Below, one piece after another: positions 9,683 to 19,456 of a stretch of DNA of 64,000 nt; the first letter of the stretch is position 1; every line of letters begins with the position of its first letter. Origin of the DNA: Opisthocomus hoazin (lineage: Eukaryota; Chordata; Aves; Opisthocomiformes; Opisthocomidae). A program made the translations under genes and the position numbers. Where the stretch lies: the NCBI RefSeq assembly GCF_030867145.1, contig NC_134417.1, positions 7,045,577 to 7,109,576 of the forward strand, read 5' to 3'. The notes beneath the pieces were generated by a model that was given only the letters and a program-made list of their open reading frames with translations, was not told the origin of the DNA and made no database searches.

Positions 9683-9990
9683 CCGTGGTACCGCCACCAC
9701 TACCATCGTTGCCCCTGCCTCTTCCATCAACAGCACCGGAATTAGATTGACCTCCGGCTGCATGTACAAGAAGTCGGACTGCGGTATCTGAGGGAGCTTC
9801 TCTAGATCCCCTGCGGGAGGTACCCCTCGGAGGCAATCAGGGAGGCATCGAGTTTGTGCCAGTCCCTTTAAATACCACAGATGTAAGAAATTTTAAGAAA
9901 GAAATGGGGACCCTATTAGATGATCCCCTCAGGGTACCTGAAAGACTGGACCAATTTCTAGGACCCAATACTTATACCTGGGAAGAAATC
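9683..9990 (+). pseudogene. gag: ERV gag: p12/capsid N-terminal remnant
   Basis: In a frame shifted from the matrix frame are a Pro-rich stretch, a stop near 9747, and then a capsid-like start (FVPVPLNTTDVRNF and DDPLRVPERLDQFLG). The similarity ends abruptly near 9990, where RNase H sequence begins. The rest of capsid, nucleocapsid, protease and RT are deleted. Confidence 0.7.
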
Positions 9991-11496
9991 AGGCTTGTGA
10001 ACTGTATGCCCCATGTAGGGCCCTGGAATTATTAAAGGGGAGAAGTGGGACTATATTTATAGATTCTAAATATGCATATGGGGTGGTCCACACCTTTGGG
10101 AAAATTTGGGAAGAAAGAGGTTTAATTCACAGTCAAGGGAGGAATCTTATACATCAGGAATTAATAGCAAGAATATTGAGGGCATTAAGAGAACCAAAGG
10201 AGATAGCAGTAGCACATGTGAGAGGACACCAAAAAGGATTAGTTTACCGAACCAGAGGAAATAATTTAGCAGACAAAGAAGCCCAGGAGGCAGCCCTGAA
10301 GACTGAGGTCGCTAAAATTAATGTAATACAGGGGGACACCAGTGAAGAAAAACGAGAGGGAGAAGGAAAGAGATTTACCCCTGAGGAACAAAGGAAATTG
10401 GAGAAGATAGGGGCCAAGTTAGAACAGGGAAAATGGACACTGCCTGACGGGCGAGAAATGTTGCCAAAAGCCTGTGCCAGGCGAATACTGGAACGTTTGC
10501 ATGCACATACACATTGGGGTACAAAAGCGTTAAGTGATCATTTTCTTAAACAATTTGGCTGCATTGGGATTTTTGAAATAGCAAAACAAATTACACCAGG
10601 TTGCTTAACTTGTCAGAAGATAAATAAAGTGTTTTGACAAGAAGCCACGGGGGGGAGAAAAACTGCCTACAGACCTTTTGAGAGGGTACAAGCTGATTTC
10701 ACCAAATTGCCCAAAGTAGGAAGGACAAAATATCTATTGGTAATAGCAGATCACTTAACACAATGGGTAGAAGCCTAACCTGTAGCACGAGCTACGGCAC
10801 AAATGGTGGTAAAAACCTTATTAGAACACTTGATACCCAGATATGGAACAATCCAGTACATTGATTCTGATCAGGGCACATACTTTACTTCTAAAATAAT
10901 AAAATTGTTATGTCAATCATTAGGTATCCAGTGGGAATACCACACTCCATGGCACCCACAAAGCTCAGGGAGAGCAGAAAGAATGAATCAAACAATAAAA
11001 CAACAATTGGTGAAATTAATGATTGAGACTCAAATGCCTTGGACAAAATGCTTACCATTGGCACTTTTAAATATAAGAACTAAACCACATAGTGAGACTG
11101 GATTATCGCCATATGAAATGTTATATGGTATGCCATATTCTCAAGGAATGCCTTTAGGGAATAATGTAATTGAAGATCATAGTATCCAAAAATACCTAAT
11201 TACTATTGGGAAAAGATTAAAAGAATTAAGAGAGATTGGGATGGTGGCCCAAACACCACCTTTAGGATTTGCAATTCATCAGTTCGAACCAGGAGACAAG
11301 GTTCTAATAAAAGCATGGAAAGAAGGAAACTTATCTCCCCTCTGGGAAGGACCTTTTCTTGTTACTAACTACAGAAACGGCTGTGAGGACTGCTGAAAAA
11401 GGGTGGACACATGTGTCACGAGTGAAAGGTCCCATGGAGGAGTGGAAAGTAACATCTGAGCCAGGAGAAACCAAGCTAACCATCAGACGAATCTGA
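9991..11496 (+). pseudogene. pol: ERV pol remnant: RNase H plus integrase
   Basis: RNase H begins mid-domain, with Glu in ACELYA, Asp in FIDSKYA and Asp in NNLADKEA. The first catalytic Asp is lost with the deletion. Integrase follows with an HHCC zinc site (HAHTH to CLTC), then catalytic Asp in VQADF, Asp in SDQGTYF and Glu in GRAERMN, so all three catalytic residues remain. The gene is broken by TGA at 10635-10637, TAA at 10776-10778 and a one-base frame change near 11355. The C-terminal frame ends at TGA 11494-11496. It would act in reverse transcription and integration if intact; it is clearly inactive. Confidence 0.9.
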
Positions 11497-11856
11497 AGAG
11501 GACTTCATCAAAGAGTATAAGTTAAGTTACTGTGGGAATTTTATTGTAATTACCCCTGTAAAAATTGGTAAACGGAGAGATTTTTAAATGAATACTTATT
11601 AGGGGAATTAAGTTATAAATAACAGGGATCAATTAGCCCCAAAGATAACAACAGGTTGTCCGCAGTATACATCAAAATTTTTTTTGACATAGCATACAAA
11701 TTGGGAAAGAAGTAACCGTTACCTTCATTTGGGTCCTCAGAGAAAGGACACCCCTTAAAATTAAGGAAGAGGGCAAGACCAGATAGGGAACTGGTGTTGC
11801 GGCTTGAAAGGTCTGCCAAGGGCTGCAATCCCTTTGGGCTGTGACTACCGACCACT
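11497..11856 (+). other. ERV pol-env spacer
   Basis: 360 bp between the end of integrase and the env ATG. It would contain the env splice acceptor. No frame is recognised. Confidence 0.5.
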
Positions 11857-13635
11857 ATGGCCCTTACTGGACCTCTTCTAATCCTACTTGGGGTGAGTTC
11901 CTTAACCCAAGCCACAGCAAACTGCAGCCAATGTATAGTGGCTACTAAAAGGGGACGGGTAAGCTCCCAAACTTTGGTTTATCATACCATCTATGATTGT
12001 AAAGGCCAGAAAATGGGAAGCTGCATTCATAACCAAACCCGATATGCCTTATGTAAAGAAGGAAATAGAACCGTATGCTATGATCCAAAAGAACTCCCTT
12101 ACCGATATTGGGTAGAAATGAGGACAAATTCAGAAGAGGGTAGATTAATTGGAACAAGTGAGATTATAGATGATTTGAGCGTATCGGTGTCGATACTTTT
12201 TGATGCATGCAACATTCTAGATGATGATCCAGATACTCATTGCGGGCCTTTAGAGTGGAGACAGTATTATAGTGATAAACCAAAATACATCTGCCCTGGT
12301 GGGCATCAATGTCACATAAACCCTGATTGTGTACCAAGTCAAACCACGAGATATCAGTCTGCACACCTGTGCGGGAGGAGGGGATGGTCCTGTGTATGCT
12401 GGGATACTGCCGGCTGGGGATATGATAGTCAGTGTGGGGATTTACCAGCTTCAATCACAAGGGTGCAAACAGACAGTGATTGTACAGCCTGTACCTGCAA
12501 TCTGGTAAACTTAACTCTTATAAATTTAGGAATCTGGAAACAGAGAAAGATAACTAAAATTGGGCTGAAGATGTACGTGCCTGGGGAAGATCCTGGTGTA
12601 GTTATTAATATTGAAATAAAAGGAAACACGAAAGAATCAGTACAACATAGACTGCTATTTAACTCATTTTATCACGAAATAGAAACAGGGGTAAAATATG
12701 AGATTCCCACAGTTACTAAAAATCTATTTATAAACCTTGCTGAAAACATTGCCAAGTCATTAAATATAACTAATTGTTATGTTTGTGGTGGAACAAATCA
12801 AGGTGAACGATGGCCATGGGAAGCTATGGAAAGCAACATAAGCGATCCCCAAGTATGGAAAACCATGGGGAAGGGTAATAGAAAACAACAATGGGTACTT
12901 CAAACGAGTATAATTGGAAGGAGCTGTTGGCAAAATCTAAAAGACAAAGGAAGACAAGTAGGTAACTTGGAGTGTGAAGGAGGTTACCTATGGAATGAAA
13001 CTCGAAATAACTGGGATAAATGGGGAAGCCCACTGAAAATGAATAGTCAATTTAAAAATTGGACCAATGGGGCGAACATACCAAATGGTTGTCCAGGTTC
13101 TGAAGGACATTATTGGATATGTGGCAAACTAGCCTATGCATATTTGCCAGAGAATTGGGCAGGATCTTTTGTGTTAAGGACTATAAGACCCAGTTTTTTT
13201 CTATTACCCATAAATCGAGGAGAGCGACTAGGAGTCCCAGTGTATGCTGAAGCTGATGAGCTAAGGAAGAAGCGCCATAGGCGAAGCCTGCAAATTGGAA
13301 ATTGGGAAGATAACGAATGGCCCCCGGAGAGAATCATTGCCTATTACGATCCAGCTACGTGGGCTGAAGACGGATCCTGGGGCTATAGGACCCCAACAGA
13401 CATGCTTAACAGAATAATTAGATTGCAAGCTGTAGTGGAAATAGTTGTAAATAAGACCGGAGGTGCACTTGGACTAATTGCAAAACAAAATAGCAAGATG
13501 AGAACTGCCTTGTATCAAAATCGCTTAGCTTTGTATTATTTTTTAGCACAAGAAGGGGGAGTTTGTGGAAAGTTTAAACTCAGTAATTGTTGTTTAGAGA
13601 TTGATGATGAAGTGCCGGGGTCTCAACACCCGTGA
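11857..13635 (+). CDS. env: ERV env, long open SU-TM frame truncated in TM
   Basis: 592 codons without a stop. Residues 1-21 form a signal peptide (PLLILLGVSS core). SU follows with many N-X-S/T sites and Cys motifs CSQC, CTAC and CYVCGG. A furin-type site RKKRHRR lies near residue 470. The TM ectodomain then has a heptad-like region and an immunosuppressive-domain-like stretch before a C-X7-CC motif (residues about 570-581). Eight codons later the frame runs into the antisense LTR of the inserted ERV and stops. The second helix, membrane anchor and tail are therefore absent, and any product would be secreted or retained, not displayed as a fusion protein. The open SU in an otherwise decayed provirus is notable. 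Expression and function are unknown. Confidence 0.85.
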   Translation: MALTGPLLILLGVSSLTQATANCSQCIVATKRGRVSSQTLVYHTIYDCKGQKMGSCIHNQTRYALCKEGNRTVCYDPKELPYRYWVEMRTNSEEGRLIGTSEIIDDLSVSVSILFDACNILDDDPDTHCGPLEWRQYYSDKPKYICPGGHQCHINPDCVPSQTTRYQSAHLCGRRGWSCVCWDTAGWGYDSQCGDLPASITRVQTDSDCTACTCNLVNLTLINLGIWKQRKITKIGLKMYVPGEDPGVVINIEIKGNTKESVQHRLLFNSFYHEIETGVKYEIPTVTKNLFINLAENIAKSLNITNCYVCGGTNQGERWPWEAMESNISDPQVWKTMGKGNRKQQWVLQTSIIGRSCWQNLKDKGRQVGNLECEGGYLWNETRNNWDKWGSPLKMNSQFKNWTNGANIPNGCPGSEGHYWICGKLAYAYLPENWAGSFVLRTIRPSFFLLPINRGERLGVPVYAEADELRKKRHRRSLQIGNWEDNEWPPERIIAYYDPATWAEDGSWGYRTPTDMLNRIIRLQAVVEIVVNKTGGALGLIAKQNSKMRTALYQNRLALYYFLAQEGGVCGKFKLSNCCLEIDDEVPGSQHP

Positions 13636-14010
13636 AGGGACGGGAATGATCCTCACAAGCATTGGTAAGATGCAGTCAGATACTTTTATTCCCCCGCTCG
13701 TGTGGTTATATGCATTTACCGTATCTGTACACACAATTACACTTACATCGGATAGGCTACAGACATAAATCACACACTGTTCACACGCCCCACATTCCCT
13801 TATAATTGGTAACTATGCACTAACGCCAATAGCAACAGACTGCCTCCACGTCCTTGAACACATCTTGTTTTTTGCTAACCCACACCATGTGCACTATCAG
13901 AACTTTCTCAATTGCTATTCTTAGCTGTCCTTTCCAGGGGCCTGTTCAGTTATGCTGTTTTACTTAAACGGCCTAGTCGTGCTAATTCTCAAGCTACATC
14001 GACCCCAACA
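13613..14010 (-). repeat. 3' LTR of beta-type ERV
   Basis: 398 bp, starting TGTTGGGG and ending CCCCGGCA on the minus strand. An AATAAA lies near 13685-13690 with a TATA-like ATATAA just upstream. Its orientation is set by the polypurine tract next to it. Confidence 0.92.
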
Positions 14011-14029
14011 TCTCCCCCTTTCTCTTTTC
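14011..14029 (-). other. Polypurine tract
   Basis: Nineteen consecutive purines on the minus strand, directly upstream of the 3' LTR. This is the plus-strand primer site of reverse transcription. Confidence 0.85.
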
Positions 14030-14049
14030 AAAAAAGCTAAGCTATCTTA

Positions 14050-14274
14050 TCATTGCCTTAAAAACATTTGCTCAATTTGTGTTAGTTGCATCACAAAATT
14101 TTTCTTCACAGTTGCCTCTAGTGCCTTTTGTGTTATGCATATTATACACGGAACCAATATAATCACTGCCATAATCATTACAACAATAAGCAATAACATT
14201 TTGATTAGTGACATTAGCCAGTCAGAAATTCCCCATCTGTTTTCTGCTGCATCAAATACTTCCGCAGCCCCAAT
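14050..14274 (-). pseudogene. env: Beta-type ERV env: TM membrane anchor and tail remnant
   Basis: A minus-strand frame of about 75 codons ends at TGA 14052-14050. It contains NRWGISDWL, then a hydrophobic span of about 25 residues rich in Leu, Ile, Val and Met, a CIIC pair and a short polar tail. This is the expected end of a retroviral transmembrane subunit just before the polypurine tract. The rest of env is not recognisable. Confidence 0.7.
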
Positions 14275-14815
14275 AAATCAGAATGCAGATACAATAGTCT
14301 AAAGGCAGAACCCAGAAAACTTACCAAACCAGAAGATGCAAAGGCAGTTACTTAGTCCAGACAAATCCATTAGATCACAAAAACCAAATCAGTCCATCAG
14401 GTCACATAAATACAAACATCATAACATAAAATCACACATTTATGGTCGCCACCACACACACACGCACACACAGGCACACCAAGTTTTCAACATAAATCCA
14501 AATATTACAAAGACTTGACAGCAGGCAGGCAACAAAAGTGATACTGGAAGAATGCCTTTGTCTTATTAATAGTCCCTGATCAGAACTTTTGGTCCAGTGA
14601 TCAGAGGTTCTACCCAAGAATCCCTCGGTGCCGGCTGGAGGTCCTGCGATCCCTCGGACCATTGACGTTCAAGAGCAGGGTCCTACCTGGGTACCCAAAC
14701 TCTACTACCAGAAAGGAGCAAAATAATTCACTCTCCAAAACTTAACCCCGGAGCCCTAGAAAGCAGACACTCATATTGACACTCGTCAGATAGTACAGAT
14801 AACAGCTATACGTCA
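14275..14815 (-). other. Decayed or deleted beta-type env region
   Basis: Here SU and the rest of TM should lie. Only about 540 bp remain between integrase and the TM anchor and all frames carry stops. A CA-dinucleotide run lies at about 14452-14478. A fragment with FLGRTSDHW (14432-14662) is not identifiable. Confidence 0.55.
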
Positions 14816-15750
14816 TTAGGATGTAGCATCTTTGTTAACCAGGCCCACGGTCTTTTTATCACCTCCCCTTCTTCTTCCGTGTTCATTCAAGATGGGTTTG
14901 ATCCATTTTGCCGGCACCCACTCCGTCTGTCCATTATCTGTAGAAATACAAGCATATCCCCTCCCCCAAGTAAGCAGTCATACTGGACCTTCCCAAACCC
15001 CTTTATCCGGGTGGAATACCGTTACTAACAGCACATCATTGTCATAGACATTTTTGTTTGTTCCCCTGTGCCGAACAGCTGGGGGGTCACTATGACCTCC
15101 TCTAACATTCAACCAATTCAGGACAAAAAGGATTTTGTGTAAACAGTCTATCGGGGATTGCTCTCCCCCCTTTTTTAAAATATTTAAATGATCTTTTAGT
15201 AAGCGATGGGAATGCTCAACAAGAGCTTGACCAGTGGAGTTGTATGGGATGCCCCGTACATGCTTAACACCCCACCGCTGAAGGAAACGGGCCACCACCT
15301 GAGACCTGTAGGCTGGGCCATTACCAGTTTTAATTTGTTCAGGTACTCCCAACACAGCAAAGGCTTGTGCCCAATGTTGTTGGGTTGCTTTGGCATTGGT
15401 AGAAGTAGCTGCTGTTGCCCAGATGGCAGCCGAACACGTATCGACAGAGACATGGATGTGCTTCAAATGCCCAAACTGGGGGAACTCGGTCACATCGGTT
15501 TGCCAAAGTTGTCTGGGCTGTAGACCTCGAGGATTTACACCACCATCCTGAATAGGAGTGAGTCTCGCACAGTCAGGGCAGGCTGCAACAATAGCACGCG
15601 CATCTGCTTTAAATAATGAAAACTGTCTTTGCAGCGCCGCCGCAGACTGATGGAAAAAATCATGCGCTGCTCGTGCAGCATCAAAGCTTGTGGACAGTTG
15701 TACGGGAGTGGCTGTCACTAGCTGGTCCGCATGGTAGTTGCTCTTAGGTC
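14816..15750 (-). pseudogene. pol: Beta-type ERV integrase, catalytic Asp changed
   Basis: The HHCC zinc site is present (AHDFFH and CPDC), then the first catalytic Asp in QTDVTEF and Glu in GQALVEHSH. The second catalytic position reads KTGNGPAY, Gly in place of the invariant Asp. A TGA at 14980-14978 interrupts the C-terminus, which continues with EWVPAKWIKP to a TAA at 14818-14816. Upstream, integrase joins directly to an RT N-terminal fragment near 15750, so RT palm to RNase H is deleted. Integrase would insert viral DNA; this copy is inactive. Confidence 0.87.
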
Positions 15751-15965
15751 TTGTAAGAGTCTCCATTTTTTGGACTTTTTCTGAATGGTAAACACAGGAG
15801 TATTCCAAGGACTAGTGGACGGGACCAAGTACCCCAACTTCACTTGTTCATCCACCAATTCTTGGAGATGGGCGAGCTTTTCAGTAGACAGCGGCTATTG
15901 GTCCACTCAGATCGGCTTTTTTGTCAACCACGTGAGCTTCAATGTAGGCCTGGATGCGCTCGCTT
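15750..15965 (-). pseudogene. pol: Beta-type ERV reverse transcriptase N-terminal stub
   Basis: About 70 codons in one frame match the start of betaretroviral RT ([31 protein letters not shown] and KWRLLQDLR). Two expected Trp codons are stops: TGA at 15909-15907 and TAG at 15897-15895. Similarity stops after LLQDLR, before the catalytic YXDD motif, and integrase follows. The polymerase is thus absent. Confidence 0.78.
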
Positions 15966-16015
15966 CAATGGCTGCTGTCAAAAAGGCGTCTGAATGACAC
16001 AACCCCATTGTGATA

Positions 16016-16761
16016 ATACGTCTCTGCCTAAAGCCAAATAGTAGTATTCAAGACATAAGGGCGTGCTTGTGCCAGCAACTTACCATCTTGGTCTACAAAG
16101 GTAATGAACTCAGTACTCATTTGTGTTGCTGCTGCACCACCGATTCCTGTCACCATGCCTGACACTACCGTCAATGGCCATGACTCTGGCCACTGGGCCC
16201 TCGGGATTACAGTAACACCTGCTCCGGAGTCTAACAACATTTTCTGGTCTTTTAGTACAATGCCGTTCGGTCCTTTAATAGTGATCTTTCTTATGGGCTG
16301 TTCTGTGGAAAGAGGTTGTATGAATGCCACCAAGGGGGGTCCACTTGAGCCAAAGGTGTCACTTCCCCTATAGTTAGGGTCAGTTAGGGGGACCTGAGCA
16401 ATAAAAGGAATTAGTTTGGCAACCTTGCTGCCTTGTTTGATGGTTAATGGTGACGTGAATACCTTTAACATAAACCCTATTGGGCCTGTGAAATCTGCAT
16501 CAATTACCCTTGGTAGGACAAAAATTCCCTGACTAGATGCAGAGGATCGCCCCACCAACAATGCACTCAGCCCATGACCTAAAGGTCCTGTGGCTACCAA
16601 GGGGACGACATGCACCTTATCATCTTCTATAGTGACGTCTTGTCCCACGGCCAGATCGACTCCTGCGGAGCCGCTTGTGGCGGCTCGGAGCTCGTCGAAA
16701 CAGCCATAGCTGTGGGGAACTTTCTTGTCCTCGTGCCCCCCGTCCTGGCACTGCTCTGCCC
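16016..16761 (-). pseudogene. pro: Beta-type ERV dUTPase-protease (pro)
   Basis: Reading down the minus strand in the frame -1 to gag, a dUTPase domain comes first (GSAGVDLA, LVGRSS and IDADFTG motifs). An aspartic protease follows with the active site LLDSGAG and the flap GIGG. The frame stops at TAG 16030-16028. The protease C-terminal GRD motif (GRDVLSQWG) continues in a neighbouring frame just after it, so one small indel broke the gene. dUTPase limits uracil in viral DNA and protease matures Gag-Pol. The gene appears to have been expressed through frameshifting, see the slippery site at 16762-16768. Confidence 0.87.
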
Positions 16762-17715
16762 ATTTCCCGACAGGGGGGTACCATCCTTTTTAAACTGCGA
16801 CCTGCATTGAGCTGCTTTATGCCCAAACTTGAAACATCTATGGCATGTCCCTACAAATTCGTCAGCCACCACCTTTTGCTTCTTGATCTGAGGACAGTTT
16901 CTTTTGTAATGGTCTTCCTCTCCACAAATAAGACAACCAGTTTTTGCTTTAACACCTCAATCCCCTTTCCCCGTTTGCATGGCAGGTCGTAAAGCAGCAG
17001 CCATAGCAGCCGCATGTATTCTGGCCTTCTCTCTTTCCTCCGCTAAGCGAGGTAATCGGGAACAAGCCTCCACATACTGACTAAGGGTAGACCCACTAGG
17101 TAGGGATGCAATTATCTGGTGACATTGAGTGTTGACATTTTGAAAAGCTAAATCCTTTCCTACTGCACCTTTTGCTTCACTTGGCAGATTTGGTGCCGCA
17201 TCTAATGCTTCCTTTAATTGGTCTATAAAGTGCATGTACGGCTCATCAGGACCCTGACGAATCTGCGTATAAGGTAATCCAGGCTTCCCAATCTGTGGTA
17301 ACTCAGTTAAAGCGGCCAGGGCTAAGCTCTGTGACTGTTGCAATATTCGAGGGTGTAGCGCTGCTTGAGCTGCCCCATCGCGGAAAGTGCCAGTACCCAT
17401 GAGCTGGTCTAGTGTAACTACACGTAAAGGATCATCGGCACCTAGCTGAAGGTTTTGCATCATTGCAACCTCACATTTATCCCGCCACTTATCCTTCCAC
17501 AACATAAAGGCAGTGGGGGGCAACACCAATTCTAACAAGGCTTGGGCATCAGCTGGCACTAATATCTGATTTTTGAAAAAGGTGGTAACCAGCGTCATAA
17601 CTTGCTTGTTATCCAAACCATAGTTCATTACAGTTTTTTGTAACTGACTCACTGTTTTCCAGTCAAAAGGAGCCCATATCCGTTGATTCCCCTGCGTAAA
17701 CACCGGGAATGCTGT
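16627..17715 (-). pseudogene. gag: Beta-type ERV gag: capsid and nucleocapsid
   Basis: Capsid begins PVFTQGNQRIWAPFDWK right after a TGA at 17718-17716. It contains the major homology region as QGPDEPYMHFIDQL. A second TGA at 16959-16957 lies between capsid and nucleocapsid. Nucleocapsid has two CCHC zinc knuckles (CLICGEEDHYKRNC and CHRCFKFGHKAAQC), which bind genomic RNA. The -1 slippery site follows. Apart from the two stops the reading frame is well kept. Confidence 0.9.
16762..16768 (-). promoter_or_regulatory. Gag-pro -1 ribosomal frameshift slippery site
   Basis: The minus strand reads GGGAAAT, registered in the gag frame as G GGA AAT (Ser-Gly-Asn codons TCG GGA AAT). A -1 slip there enters exactly the open dUTPase frame. 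It resembles the G GGA AAC sites known in simian betaretroviruses. Confidence 0.65.
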
Positions 17716-18620
17716 TCAAATGTTTGGTAGCATTTGTCCTTCAATTATAGCATTTTCTATTACCCCCCTCCATTGTTGTCCCATATTAAAATTAGGGTGG
17801 TGTATCGGGGGTGTCCCGTCTCCACTCCGACCTCCAGCGGCCACACCACCCACCTCTGTACCGCCGGGTCCCTGCAGACCACACCCACCGCGCGCGCAAT
17901 CAGGCTTTTGAATGCCGGATGCCCCCCCTCCTTGCTCTCTCCACTTCACGCCCCTCTTCCACACCTCGCGTTCGTCATCCCCCACCCCCTTACTGTATTT
18001 ACTGCGTAAATAGTGATCAGCGTCAGCTAAGCTCATTTCCCCATCTTCCAGCATGAGCCTAACCCAGCGCCCTGCGAATGCTGTGCTGGCGCACTGTCGT
18101 TAATGCTTCCATTATTTGACCCCCCTGAAATCACCTCCCCCATCCTGTCCGACTCCCCACATATCTGCTGCTCGACCACTCGCAAGCTGTCCGTTATGGC
18201 TTGGTGAGCCTTTCGATATGCCTGTTTAATCGTGGCGTTACGGGATCCTTTATCCAGTTGTCGCATCTCATCCAGCAGCTTTGTCATTTGATCCTGCTGC
18301 TTTCTCAATGTGTCCGTAAGTTCACTTTTATGAATCTTTGGGTATGATAGCGATGTTGCTCCTTCGGGCGAGTCAGTATCCATTTCTTGAAAATCAGAGT
18401 CCGGGAGCGGCACATTCTCCGGCAGTGGTGGGGCTGTAGGTGGCACTGGTGCCCAGTCTCCCAATTCAATACTTGGTTCTCTCCAAAACTCCGTTTCACT
18501 AGGATGAACGGGATAAGCCTGAGGCGCCGTACAGGGATCTTGACACTCTCCCGTGGGTTGACTGATTGCATAAACAGCTCTAGCGGCGGCTGCAGCCACA
18601 GTAGCATCGTCCTTCATATC
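17716..18620 (-). pseudogene. gag: Beta-type ERV gag: region between matrix and capsid
   Basis: Two overlapping frames (18617-18033 and 18054-17716) cover this region, showing a frameshift near 18050. The first includes PPTAPPLP, a PTAP-type late domain that recruits TSG101, and a Gln/Lys-rich helical stretch. The second runs to the TGA before capsid. The upstream end is the CR1 insertion. Confidence 0.78.
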
Positions 18621-19056
18621 ATAGGATCACAGAATCACAGAATAGTAGGGGTTGAAAGGGACCTCTGTGGGTCATCTAGTCCAACCCTCCTGCCGAAGCA
18701 GGGTCACCTACAGCAGGATGCACAGGACCTTGTCCAGGCGGGTCTTGAATATCTCCAGAGAAGGAGACTCCACAACCTCCCTGGGCAGCCTGTTCCAGTG
18801 CTCCGTCACCCTCAGAGGGAAGAAGTTCTTCCTCATGTTCAGACGGAACTTCCTGTGCCTCAGTTTGTGCCCATTGCCCCTTGTCCTGTCACTGGGCACC
18901 ACTGAAAAGAGCTTGGCCCCATCCTCCTGACACTCACCCTTGAGATATTTACAGGCATTTATAAGGTCCCCTCTCAGCCTTCTCTTCTTCAGGCTGCACA
19001 AGCCCAGCTCCCTCAGCCTCTCCTCGTAGGGGAGATGTTCCAGTCCCCTCATCATC
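18621..19056 (-). mobile_element. CR1 LINE inserted in beta-type gag
   Basis: The plus strand shows the reverse complement of a CR1 3' end: repeated ATCACAGA tail units at 18624 onward, then the conserved CR1 3' block. It is 5'-truncated at about 19056 within CCCCTCATCATC. It separates the matrix and post-matrix parts of gag. No clear target duplication was found. Confidence 0.92.
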
Positions 19057-19336
19057 AATCATCAATATCAGCAATCATATTTTTAACAGTTCGGAAAACA
19101 GGGGCTAATTGCCACGCCTCTTTGTTTCCAACCTGCACAGAGTCCCACAAGTCCATCCCAACTCTGTGCCACGCATCCGGATCAAACAGCTGATCCATTG
19201 TTATCAGCTTTCGGCGGCGGCACCATAATAATAGTCCCGATATGTCTCCTTCAGTTAACTTAGCATCGGCTCGATCCGCCAATTCCAACAGGCTTTTCAG
19301 CGCCGTGTTTTCTGACGCTGATACAGTGGAACCCAT
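19057..19336 (-). pseudogene. gag: Beta-type ERV gag: matrix domain
   Basis: The start at 19336 gives MGSTVSASEN, with Gly2 for myristoylation. A helical matrix core follows (LLWCRRRKLITMDQL and WHRVGMDLWD). The frame is open up to the CR1 insertion. Matrix targets Gag to the plasma membrane. Confidence 0.85.
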
Positions 19337-19456
19337 GCTGCAGATGTTCATCCCCCCCCCCGGTGTGCCGCGGATCCGCTCCTGCCTTTCTCGGGCAGCC
19401 CGGCTTACCTTGCCAGCTGGCAGTCCCGTGCGTTTTTTTTTTCTGGCTGCGATAAT

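Larger units (their letters stand above)
8264..13612 (+). mobile_element. Gammaretrovirus-type ERV, 5' LTR to truncated env
   Basis: Order is 5' LTR, tRNA-Pro primer site, leader, gag (matrix/p12 and a capsid stub), RNase H-integrase, env. The element lacks the end of capsid, nucleocapsid, protease, RT, the end of TM and the 3' LTR. The right side is cut by a second ERV at 13,613. Gag and pol carry stops and frameshifts, so it cannot make virus. The flanking 4 bp on the left are GAAC; the matching right copy is not in the window. Confidence 0.93.

Noticed and set aside
18615-19065. Target duplication of the CR1 in gag (TGATAT on both sides)
   Set aside because: The match is short and offset from the inferred ends; CR1 often lacks duplications.
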